64,000 nt of DNA from Microvirga antarctica. Lineage in GTDB: Bacteria > Pseudomonadota > Alphaproteobacteria > Rhizobiales > Beijerinckiaceae. Within the stretch, counting starts at the first letter, position 1, and each line of letters opens with the position of its first letter. The stretch is taken from the NCBI RefSeq assembly GCF_017921815.1, contig NZ_JAGEMM010000002.1, positions 1 through 64,000 on the forward strand, in the 5' to 3' direction. A model generated the notes under the pieces. The model was given only the letters and a program-made list of their open reading frames with translations, had not been told where the DNA came from and ran no database searches. Below are positions 28,244-37,651 of this stretch, one piece after another. Made by a program: the position numbers and the translations under genes.

Positions 28244-29260
28244 ATGGGCAATCCCTTTCTCGTCGAGGTCGTGCGCGGCCATTCGGTCGAATCGCGCCAC
28301 CGCGGCAGTCTGTGCGTGGTGCAAGCCGATGGCGCAACGGTGTTCTCCCTCGGCGACGTCGACCGTCCGGTTTTCCCCCGCTCCGCCGTGAAAGCCCTTC
28401 AGGCGCTGCCTCTCATTGAGAGCGGCGCTGCCGATCAATTCGGGCTCACGGACGCGGAAATCGCGCTCGCCTGCGCGTCCCATTCGGGCGAGGAGCGGCA
28501 TGCGGCGACGGCCGCCTCGATGCTTGCCAAGGTCGGCCGCGATGTAGGGTGCCTCGAATGCGGCAGCCACTGGCCGATGGGCGAGGCCGCCAACCGAGCG
28601 CTTGCCGCGAGCGGTGGTACCCCCAATGCCCTGCATAACAACTGTTCGGGCAAGCATGCTGGTTTCGTTTGCCTCGCAAGTGCGTCTGGCGATGATCCGG
28701 CCGGCTATGTGACAGCCGCCCACCCGGTCCAGCAGCGGGTGAGGGCGGCGCTGGAGGATATCACCGGCGCCTGCCATGACGAGGAGGCTGGCGGCATCGA
28801 CGGCTGTTCGATCCCGACCTACGCCATCCCCCTGCCGGCAATGGCTTTCGGCTTTGCCCGCTTCGGCACCGGCGTGGGCGTCTCCGCCGATACCGCCAAG
28901 GCCGCAGCCCGCATCCGCAAGGCGGTGGCGCTCAATCCCTTCATGGTGGCCGGAACAGACCGGTTCGACACCAAGGTGATGGAGATCCTGGGCGAGCGCG
29001 CCTTCGTCAAGGTCGGGGCGGAGGGCGTCTATTGCGCGGCCCTGCCGGAACTCGGCTACGGCATTGCGCTGAAGATCGATGACGGCGCCACCCGCGCGGC
29101 CGAGATCGCGATGGCGGCCCTGCTGCTCCGTTATCTCAAGCTCGACGACACCGAGGCCGCCGCCATCGGTCGCCTGGCTGCGCCCGACAACCTGAACTGG
29201 AACGGCATCCGCGTCGGCGCCATGCGGCCCGCCCGGGATATTGCCGGTGCTGGGCGCTAG
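28244..29260 (+). CDS. L-asparaginase II, ReAV type (zinc-site family)
   Basis: The 338-residue protein is not related to the common E. coli-type asparaginases but to the thermolabile Rhizobium etli ReAV group. The residues reported there as catalytic or zinc-binding have clear equivalents one position earlier: Ser47 and Lys50 (PRSAVKA), Ser79 (ASHSGEE), Cys134 and Lys137 (NNCSGKHAG), Cys188 (IDGCSIP). It hydrolyses L-asparagine to aspartate and ammonia in the cytoplasm. The start ATG at 28244 has GAGG upstream. The gene is convergent with the HTH-citrate synthase (4 bp overlap of the two 3' ends) and looks like a single transcription unit. Confidence 0.9.
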   Translation: MGNPFLVEVVRGHSVESRHRGSLCVVQADGATVFSLGDVDRPVFPRSAVKALQALPLIESGAADQFGLTDAEIALACASHSGEERHAATAASMLAKVGRDVGCLECGSHWPMGEAANRALAASGGTPNALHNNCSGKHAGFVCLASASGDDPAGYVTAAHPVQQRVRAALEDITGACHDEEAGGIDGCSIPTYAIPLPAMAFGFARFGTGVGVSADTAKAAARIRKAVALNPFMVAGTDRFDTKVMEILGERAFVKVGAEGVYCAALPELGYGIALKIDDGATRAAEIAMAALLLRYLKLDDTEAAAIGRLAAPDNLNWNGIRVGAMRPARDIAGAGR

Positions 29261-30402
29261 GTGATGTCAGGCGCCGGGCCTGTATAACGCGCCCGCGGCC
29301 TGATCAGGCGCCCGGTCTGGAATTGCTCCAGCGCATGGGCGATCCAGCCGGTGCAGCGGGCGGCAGCGAAAATCTGGAACGGCCCGTCGTCGTCAAGCCG
29401 CAGGATCTCGCTCAGCGCGGTGAGTGCGAAGTCGATATTGGAGACCTCGCCGGTGATCGCCTGCGTGGTCTGGCTCACCTCCGCGAACGCGGCTGGCAGC
29501 GTGAAGGCCGCGAGCAGGCAGCGCGCCCGCGGATCGCCAGCGGGATAGAGCGGGTGGCCGAAGCCCGGTATGGGCGCTCCGGTTGCGAGCCGGGCGCGGA
29601 CGGCGCGCGCGGTGCCGTCGCGCTGCGTCTCGTCGAAGAAGGCCCGGACGCGGCGCGCCATACCGCCATGAAGAGGACCCGACAAAGCCGAAAGCCCGGC
29701 GAGCACGCACGCCGCCAGGGACGCGCCGGTTGAGGCCGTGACCCGCACCGCGAACGTCGACGCGTTGAGTTCGTGGTCGGCCAGCAGCACCAACGCTATG
29801 CGGATCAACGCCGCGCCGTCCGCATCGCAACCCCACGCGCGTCCGATGCGCTCATGGATGGGTCCTTCGCCGGGGCCGCCGGCCACGGCATCGACCAGCC
29901 CGTCGAGCACCGAGGCCGCCTCGAGGTAAAGGGCCTTCGGCGTGCGGCCGGCGATCACCGGGTCGGCGGCGGCGCGCGCCGCCATCAGAGCGAACATGCG
30001 CTGCTGGCCTGTTCCCGCCGGGATGATGCTCGCCTGGGTCGGGAAGCGCGCCTCGCCACAGGCCCACAGAAGCCGGGCGATATCCTCGAGCCGCGCCGTC
30101 TGCGCCAGCATCTCGGCGTCCTGCCCGCGATACCAGAGCCGCCCGTGGGCGATCGTGGTGATGCTGGAGGCCAGCACCGGTTCGCCCCAGGCGATCGCAT
30201 CCTCGGCGATGGTCGCGCCGCGGCGTCCTCGCGTCTTGCGGTATTCCAGCCGGCCGATATCGGCCGCCCGATAGAGTTTTTTGCGCGGATCGGCGTCGTC
30301 CGCCCGTGCCTCGATCCGTCCCCGGCTCACATAGGCGTAGAGCGTCTGCGGTTTCAGCCGCAAACGCCGCATCACTTCCTGGGCCGTCAACCAGTCGCTC
30401 AT
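29257..30402 (-). CDS. Citrate synthase-family protein with N-terminal helix-turn-helix
   Basis: The 381-residue protein (ATG at 30402; another in-frame ATG at 30408) opens with an excisionase/MerR-like helix-turn-helix: LTAQEVMRRLRLKPQTLYAYVSRGRI, then KLYRAADIGRLEYRK. The rest is a type I citrate synthase core with the catalytic residues in LADHELNAST, GPLHGGM and PIPGFGHPLYPAGDPRA, and GEVSNIDFALTAL. This fusion is known in alphaproteobacteria as a citrate synthase-family protein; it may be catalytic, regulatory or both. It is divergent from a second citrate synthase-like gene over 86 bp. Whether it makes citrate or 2-methylcitrate cannot be told from sequence. Confidence 0.88.
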   Translation of the reverse strand: MSDWLTAQEVMRRLRLKPQTLYAYVSRGRIEARADDADPRKKLYRAADIGRLEYRKTRGRRGATIAEDAIAWGEPVLASSITTIAHGRLWYRGQDAEMLAQTARLEDIARLLWACGEARFPTQASIIPAGTGQQRMFALMAARAAADPVIAGRTPKALYLEAASVLDGLVDAVAGGPGEGPIHERIGRAWGCDADGAALIRIALVLLADHELNASTFAVRVTASTGASLAACVLAGLSALSGPLHGGMARRVRAFFDETQRDGTARAVRARLATGAPIPGFGHPLYPAGDPRARCLLAAFTLPAAFAEVSQTTQAITGEVSNIDFALTALSEILRLDDDGPFQIFAAARCTGWIAHALEQFQTGRLIRPRARYTGPAPDIT

Positions 30403-30410
30403 TGCCATAC

Positions 30411-30437
30411 ATTGATTATATTGATCAATCTTGATTG
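30411..30437. promoter_or_regulatory. Candidate operator with three phased TTGAT repeats between divergent citrate synthases
   Basis: The AT-rich 27-base stretch between the two divergent genes has TTGAT at 30412, 30421 and 30431, about one helical turn apart, and a perfect palindrome ATTGATCAAT at 30420-30429. It is the only AT-rich segment of the 86-bp gap, so it may hold both promoters and a regulator site. Confidence 0.5.
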
Positions 30438-30488
30438 TAGTCTCGGGCGGCGCAACTCTCAAGCCTCAGGTGTGAGGGAGTTTTCGAG

Positions 30489-31568
30489 ATGATGGGCGGA
30501 CTTGACGATGTGGTGGCGGCGCAGACCGTGCTTTCCGAGGTGGACGGTGCGGCCGGCCGGCTGATCATTCGCGGCCATCGGCTCGACGATCTGGCCGGGC
30601 ACACAACCTTCGCCGAGGCGGCGGAGCTGATGCTGGACGGGTTTTTCCCCGATCTTCCTTCAGGTGGAGACTTCGCGGCGGCGCTGGGCCGCGCCCGTGT
30701 CGCGGTCTTCGCGGAGGTGGCGGGGCTCGATGCAACGCTCATCGGGCGCTCGCCGATCGAGGCGGTCCGCGCATTGATGGCGCGTCTTGCCGATGGGGAC
30801 GATCTGGCCACCGCCCTGCGTCTTCTTGCAGCGCCCGCCGTCTTCACGCCGGCCGTCATCCGCGCGCAGCGGGGATTGGCGCCGCTCGCGCCTGACGCGT
30901 CGCTGTCTCACGCGGCCGATATCCTGCGCATGTTGAAGGGTGTGGCCGCACCGGAAGTGCAGGCGGAAGCCCTCGACACGTATCTGGTCACCGTCTGCGA
31001 CCATGGGCTGAACGCCTCGACCTTCGCGGCCCGGGTCGTCGCCTCGACGCAGGCCGGTTTGACCTCGGCGGTGCTGGCGGGCCTGAGCGCGCTCAAAGGC
31101 CCGCTCCATGGCTGCGCGCCGGGACCGGTGATCGAGATGCTCGACGCTATCGGCGAGGCCTCCAACGCCCGCACCTGGCTGGAGGCGGCCCTTGCCCGCG
31201 GCGACCGCCTGATGGGCTTCGGCCACCGCATCTATCGTGTCCGCGATCCGCGCGCCGATGCATTGAAGCGCGCGATCGGCAAACTCGGCGCCAGCGCGGG
31301 ACGGCTTGCCTATTCGGAAGCCGTGGAAGCCGCAGCGCTCGCCATCCTGCGCGAGCGCAAGCCCACCCGGTCGCTGCAAACAAATGTGGAGTTCTACACG
31401 GCGCTTCTGCTCGAGGCGCTCGCCTTTCCGCCAGACAGTTTCACCTGCGTCTTCGCCATGGGCCGCACCCTCGGCTGGATCGCCCATGCGCAGGAGCAGA
31501 TCGCCAGCGGACGGCTGATCCGCCCACAATCGGTTTATGTGGGACCCGCGCCGCAACAGGCGGCGTGA
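30489..31568 (+). CDS. Citrate synthase / 2-methylcitrate synthase-like protein
   Basis: The 359-residue protein is a shorter citrate synthase core without an N-terminal DNA-binding domain. Conserved parts are GRLIIRGHRLDDLA, CDHGLNASTFAARVVASTQAGL, LKGPLHGCAPG, MGFGHRIYRVRDPRADALK and QTNVEFYTALLLEAL, which together carry the His, His and Asp of the active site. The VRDPRADAL segment and length resemble small bacterial citrate/methylcitrate synthases. It is divergent from the HTH-containing paralogue, and its 3' end is 5 bp from that of meaB (convergent). Two synthases next to a methylmalonyl-CoA branch suggest propionyl-CoA or acetyl-CoA handling. Confidence 0.88.
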   Translation: MMGGLDDVVAAQTVLSEVDGAAGRLIIRGHRLDDLAGHTTFAEAAELMLDGFFPDLPSGGDFAAALGRARVAVFAEVAGLDATLIGRSPIEAVRALMARLADGDDLATALRLLAAPAVFTPAVIRAQRGLAPLAPDASLSHAADILRMLKGVAAPEVQAEALDTYLVTVCDHGLNASTFAARVVASTQAGLTSAVLAGLSALKGPLHGCAPGPVIEMLDAIGEASNARTWLEAALARGDRLMGFGHRIYRVRDPRADALKRAIGKLGASAGRLAYSEAVEAAALAILRERKPTRSLQTNVEFYTALLLEALAFPPDSFTCVFAMGRTLGWIAHAQEQIASGRLIRPQSVYVGPAPQQAA

Positions 31569-31573
31569 TCCGG

Positions 31574-32560
31574 CTAAAGCTTCAACAGCCCGATGATCTC
31601 GTCTGCGCCGGCGGTCGGCGAGAGTGTGCCGTCGGCGATGCCGGCCTCGATGGCCGGCACGCGTTGGCGCAAGGCCGCGTCCTGCCTCAACCGGTCGTGC
31701 AGGCGCTCGTGCACCAGCGCCCACATCCACTTGGTATCCTGACCGCGCCGCTTTTCGGCAAGTTCGCCGGTCGCCTCAAGCCGGCTGCGATGGTCGAGGA
31801 TCTTGTCCCAGAGGAGATCGAGTCCCTGGCCTGTGAGGCCCGAGATGGTCACCACCGGCGGGGTCCAGCTAGCCGAGGCGGGCGTGAGGATGTGGAGGGC
31901 CGCCTGATACTCCGCTGCGGCGGCTTTGGCGCGCATGCCTGCATCGTCCGCCTTGTTGACGGCGATCATGTCGGCGAGTTCGAGAATGCCCTTCTTGATC
32001 CCCTGCAACTCGTCGCCGGCGCCGGGCAGCATGAGCACGAGAAAGAAATCGGTGAGATCGGCCACCGCCGTCTCCGATTGGCCGACGCCCACCGTCTCCA
32101 CCAGAATCACGTCGAAGCCTGCCGCCTCGCAGAGCAGCATCGCCTCGCGGGTCTTGGCCGCGACCCCGCCGAGAGTCCCCGAGGACGGGGAGGGGCGAAT
32201 GAAGGCGTCGGGATCGCCCGAAAGCTTCGCCATGCGGGTCTTGTCGCCGAGGATGGCCCCGCCGCTGCGGGTCGAGGTCGGGTCGACCGCGAGCACCGCC
32301 ACCTTGTGGCCGCGGGCCGTGAGCAGGCTCCCTAGCGTATCGATCGCAGTGGATTTGCCGACGCCGGGGACGCCGGTGATTCCCACCCGCACCGCTTTTC
32401 CCGTGCGGGGCATCAAAGCTTGCAGCAGGTCGCGGGCTTTCGCCCGGTGGTCCGCGCGGCGCGATTCCATCAGCGTGATGGCGCGCGCCAGCACGGCGCG
32501 GTCGCCCCGCGCGACGGCCTCCGCATTAATGGTTCTCAGGGGATCTGCTGGCCCGGTCAT
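31574..32560 (-). CDS. meaB: Methylmalonyl-CoA mutase-associated GTPase (MeaB/ArgK)
   Basis: The 328-residue SIMIBI-class G protein protects and gates the B12 cofactor of methylmalonyl-CoA mutase. G1 (Walker A) is GVPGVGKST, followed by VLAVDPTSTRSGGAILGDKTRM, the VETVGVGQSE switch and NKAD for guanine recognition. The helical C-terminal dimerisation region is intact. The mutase genes lie 3-7 kb away on the same strand (35444-39667), separated by three unrelated genes and the TIR-like island, so the usual adjacent arrangement is broken. Confidence 0.95.
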   Translation of the reverse strand: MTGPADPLRTINAEAVARGDRAVLARAITLMESRRADHRAKARDLLQALMPRTGKAVRVGITGVPGVGKSTAIDTLGSLLTARGHKVAVLAVDPTSTRSGGAILGDKTRMAKLSGDPDAFIRPSPSSGTLGGVAAKTREAMLLCEAAGFDVILVETVGVGQSETAVADLTDFFLVLMLPGAGDELQGIKKGILELADMIAVNKADDAGMRAKAAAAEYQAALHILTPASASWTPPVVTISGLTGQGLDLLWDKILDHRSRLEATGELAEKRRGQDTKWMWALVHERLHDRLRQDAALRQRVPAIEAGIADGTLSPTAGADEIIGLLKL

Positions 32561-32591
32561 GAAAAAGCTCTAGCGCGTTCGCGGCGCCTAT

Positions 32592-33344
32592 TCACCAGAT
32601 GATCGGGTCCATGCCGATCCGTCCCCAGCCGGGAAGCTTGAGGGCGGGCCGGCGGATGTCGATGCCGGCGACGAGGCCGAGGAAATCCACCTCGAAGCCC
32701 TCGATCCACCCAATCGTCAGGCCCGCATAGCCGCCGAGCGAGATCTGTATTCCGGTGCGGCTCGGGGTGAGGCCGACAATATCCCGCAGGGGCTGCCAGT
32801 TCTTGCCCAGGGCGGTGGGCGGGAGGGCAGCGCTGAGCGCCGGCACGGAGCGCATGATATGCGCCACGAAGGTGTTGGAGTTCGGCCCCGGGAAGGCGTG
32901 ATAGTCGCCGGACACCCGATAGGGATAGCTCGCCACCGCGGCCTGGATCTGCGGAATGAGTCGTTGGGCTGCCTCGCCCTCGATGAGGACGATCGGGCGA
33001 GGCGCGTTGCCGAACCAGCGTCCATCCGGCGCCCAGCCATTGGTGCGCACCGGACTGCCCCAGCCGACCTTGTCATAGCGGGTGTAGCGGGCGCTGCCTG
33101 CCTCCTTCACCACCACCCAGGTGTGATGGGCGAAGATGCCGCGCCACCGGCCGACGCGGGCCGCGTAGATCGCCACGATCGCCTGCGGGGCTGCGGCGGG
33201 CTCGGGCAGGAGCTTGGCGCTCGACCAGTCCGCGCCCCGGTAATTGGCCGCCACATCCTCGCGCATCCCCCACCAGAGGGCATGGGCGCCAAGCGGGAGG
33301 AAGAACAGACCGAGGATGACGAGGAGAATGCGGGCGAGGAACAT
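32592..33344 (-). CDS. DUF3750 protein with N-terminal membrane segment
   Basis: The 250-residue protein has one hydrophobic helix (ARILLVILGLFFLPLGAHALWW) at its start and then a soluble domain with HTWVVVKEAGSARYTRYDKVGWG, GDYHAFPGPNSNTFVAHI and PGWGRIGMDPIIW, which match the DUF3750 family as I know it. The His and Asn residues in these blocks give it a hydrolase-like look, but no function is established. The start could be the ATG at 33344 (used here) or an ATG pair at 33377-33380, adding basic residues. It precedes meaB on the same strand by 31 bp. Confidence 0.75.
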   Translation of the reverse strand: MFLARILLVILGLFFLPLGAHALWWGMREDVAANYRGADWSSAKLLPEPAAAPQAIVAIYAARVGRWRGIFAHHTWVVVKEAGSARYTRYDKVGWGSPVRTNGWAPDGRWFGNAPRPIVLIEGEAAQRLIPQIQAAVASYPYRVSGDYHAFPGPNSNTFVAHIMRSVPALSAALPPTALGKNWQPLRDIVGLTPSRTGIQISLGGYAGLTIGWIEGFEVDFLGLVAGIDIRRPALKLPGWGRIGMDPIIW

Positions 33345-33509
33345 CACGGCCGATTTAGGCCTCACGGGGCGGCGCATCAAGCGGCCCGGTGTTCACCAAT
33401 GATTGACCACGTTGCCTGAGAGATCGTCGCAGGCCTTCGTCCTGCCTTGCGCCCGCCATGATCCGACGCGACAGAGCGGATCGCCTTGTCACCTCCAACC
33501 CCCGGCCCC

Positions 33510-34496
33510 ATGTCCCATCCCGCCCGTCGCTCCGTCGTCATCGCTTTCGCGACTCTCGCCCTGTCCGGCTGTCTCGGCGGCGAATCGATCCTGCCCGGCG
33601 TTCCCACCTCGCCGCGCGCCGGACTTTCCAACGATCCCCGCCTTCTGGTGGCCACGACCCGGCTTCCGGTCAGCGATCCGATCAAGAAGCCATGGTTCAG
33701 TGCGCAGCGCTCGGCCGACATGGTGTTTGCGGAGGCGCGGCTCACCCCGCCCGACCGCTCCCTGATGGGCCGCGTCACCTCCGGCGGCTGGAGCATCGCA
33801 TCGGTGGATTCGATTGACCGCAGCACCGCGGCGCAATCCTTCGCCCAGGCGGCGCTCGGGCGCGACCTGCTGCTGTATATTCACGGTTACAAGGAAAGCT
33901 TCGAGACCGCCGCCACCTCGACCATCGAATTGTCGGAGGGCATCCGCTTTCCCGGCGCGACCGGGCTCTTCACCTGGCCGTCGGCCGGCTCGACGTTCAG
34001 CTATGTGAGCGACCGCGAAAGCGCCATGTGGTCCCGCGATGCGCTGGAGGATCTGCTCTCGGCCATCGCCAAGTCACCGAGCGGTGGGCGCATCCACATC
34101 GTCGCCCACAGCATGGGCACGTTGCTGACGCTCGAGACCCTGCGCATGCTGCGCGGATCGGGCGGCGAGGGCGCCATGTCGCGCATCGGCGCGGTGGTGA
34201 TGGCGGCCCCCGACATCGACATCGACCTGTTCGCCCGCGGCCTCGAGCGGCTTGGACCCGACGCCCAGAAAATCACCGTCATCAGTTCCACCAACGACCG
34301 GGCGCTCGCCATGTCGAGCAGGCTCGCGGGCGGCATCGTGCGCGCGGGCGCCGCAGACCGCGAGCGACTGGAATCGCTGGGCGTGCGCGTCGCCGACGCC
34401 TCCGAATTCGGCGGCGGCATCATCAACCACGATCTCTTCCTGTCGAACCCGGAAGTGCAGCAGGTGGTCAAGCGCGCGATCGACCGGGCGAATTGA
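33510..34496 (+). CDS. Lipoprotein alpha/beta-hydrolase (DUF900 type)
   Basis: The 328-residue protein begins with a lipoprotein signal: basic MSHPARRS, a hydrophobic stretch and the lipobox LSGC, so the mature protein should be lipid-anchored at Cys in the envelope. The hydrolase domain starts with LLYIHGYKESFETAA (oxyanion region) and has the nucleophile elbow VAHSMGTLLTLETL, a later acidic segment (APDIDIDLFARGL), and INHDLFL as candidate catalytic His. The family is known as DUF900, with unknown substrate. I used the ATG at 33510; a TTG at 33486 would add eight residues that spoil the signal peptide. It is divergent from the DUF3750 gene. Confidence 0.85.
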   Translation: MSHPARRSVVIAFATLALSGCLGGESILPGVPTSPRAGLSNDPRLLVATTRLPVSDPIKKPWFSAQRSADMVFAEARLTPPDRSLMGRVTSGGWSIASVDSIDRSTAAQSFAQAALGRDLLLYIHGYKESFETAATSTIELSEGIRFPGATGLFTWPSAGSTFSYVSDRESAMWSRDALEDLLSAIAKSPSGGRIHIVAHSMGTLLTLETLRMLRGSGGEGAMSRIGAVVMAAPDIDIDLFARGLERLGPDAQKITVISSTNDRALAMSSRLAGGIVRAGAADRERLESLGVRVADASEFGGGIINHDLFLSNPEVQQVVKRAIDRAN

Positions 34497-34511
34497 CCGG
34501 GCGACTGCGCA

Positions 34512-35144
34512 TCATGCTACGCGGCCCCGATTGACGTTCTTGCGCACCCACTCTTCCATACAATCGATGAGTTCGCCGACGGGAAGATTTTCGATATCCT
34601 TCGGGCTGAAACCTCTGGCCGCCAGAGCGTCATCATTGTCGGCCATGAAGTCGTTGAAGCGGCCCCAGATTTTCGTCGCTCCATCCGCTTGCAGTTTTGC
34701 GGCGGTGCTCAGCCAGTTGCGGACCTCGGAGGTGAGCTGGGAAGGCTCATTGTCGTGGACGGCAATGTCCGAATTCGACAGGTCCGAAATGGCGGCCTGA
34801 TACCGGTAGCGTTCGGCCTCAAGGATCAGGCAGGATTTACGCGCGTGGTGCCCTCCTTTGAACAGCCGGCAACCGACATCGAGGCCGAGTTCGAACGGCA
34901 TGTTGAGGCGGAAGTACTCACCGGCCTTCTCGGCCTTCAGCCGTGAGAGATCATGGATCGCGAATCGCGATTGCTCGATGAGTGAGATGATCTTGCGGAT
35001 CCGCGCTTCGCCGGAATCGAGTGATTCCAACGCGATGCGAGGCTTGAGACCCATGTAGCAGATGGTGAACAGAAGCGGTCGGAGGAGCGGATAGTACGAT
35101 CTGTCGAACGGACAGTTGACGAAGACATTCGTGTCAAACGTCAT
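34512..35144 (-). CDS. TIR-like protein, candidate defence effector
   Basis: The 210-residue cytoplasmic protein has no membrane segment. Its first 90 residues contain the arrangement VFVNCPFDRSYYPLLRPL at the N-terminus, SGEARIRKIISLIEQSRFAIHDLSR and NMPFELGLDVG. This pattern resembles TIR-like nucleotide-binding proteins in which the Glu of the FELGL segment (Glu85 here) would be the NADase residue. The C-terminal half (ISDLSNSDIAVHDNEPSQ and the helical EVRNWL part) is not a known domain to me. GC in sampled lines is 57-60% versus 68% in the mutase gene next door, a sign of transfer. It follows the DUF2188 gene by 6 bp. The assignment is by motif resemblance only. Confidence 0.55.
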   Translation of the reverse strand: MTFDTNVFVNCPFDRSYYPLLRPLLFTICYMGLKPRIALESLDSGEARIRKIISLIEQSRFAIHDLSRLKAEKAGEYFRLNMPFELGLDVGCRLFKGGHHARKSCLILEAERYRYQAAISDLSNSDIAVHDNEPSQLTSEVRNWLSTAAKLQADGATKIWGRFNDFMADNDDALAARGFSPKDIENLPVGELIDCMEEWVRKNVNRGRVA

Positions 35145-35150
35145 CGCGGA

Positions 35151-35384
35151 CTAGCGTCTGTCGCGTGCCGTATCGATGCTTGCGCCATAGCTATCTTTAT
35201 TCCGAACCGTCCCGTCGCGACGATGGACATAAAGTTCCGTGCCGTCCTTCTTGGCCGATTCCTTGGCGTACTTTACGGCTGCGGCTTGGCTGTCGAAGGT
35301 CTTCGAGGCCCGCGAAGCACCTGTCAGTCTGACGCTCCACCGGCCACTCGGGCTGGCGATGACGTGACGTGCTCTCTTGGACAT
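35151..35384 (-). CDS. DUF2188 small protein
   Basis: The 77-residue basic protein (ATG at 35384; another at 35396 adds four residues) has the DUF2188 pattern: HVIASPSGRWSVRLTGASRASKTF, then QAAAVKYAKESAKKDGTELYVHRRDG and SYGAS. DUF2188 proteins are small and widely spread with no established role. This one is the first gene of a two-gene unit, 6 bp ahead of the TIR-like gene, and shares its lower GC (57% in a sampled line). It may be a cofactor or the partner of the TIR-like protein, by context only. Confidence 0.8.
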   Translation of the reverse strand: MSKRARHVIASPSGRWSVRLTGASRASKTFDSQAAAVKYAKESAKKDGTELYVHRRDGTVRNKDSYGASIDTARDRR

Positions 35385-35443
35385 TTCAGTTCCCATGCCG
35401 ACGAGAGATACAGTTGCATCGGAGAAGGGTCAAGTCCGTGCCC

Positions 35444-37609
<2,166 letters not shown>

Positions 37610-37651
37610 CTGACCGCGATTACCTTTGACAACAACTGAGACGAGCCCGCC

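Noticed and set aside
30411..30437. CRISPR-like direct repeats
   Set aside because: The repeats are only 5 bases, lack spacers of uniform length and sit in a promoter gap; no CRISPR array was found anywhere in the window.
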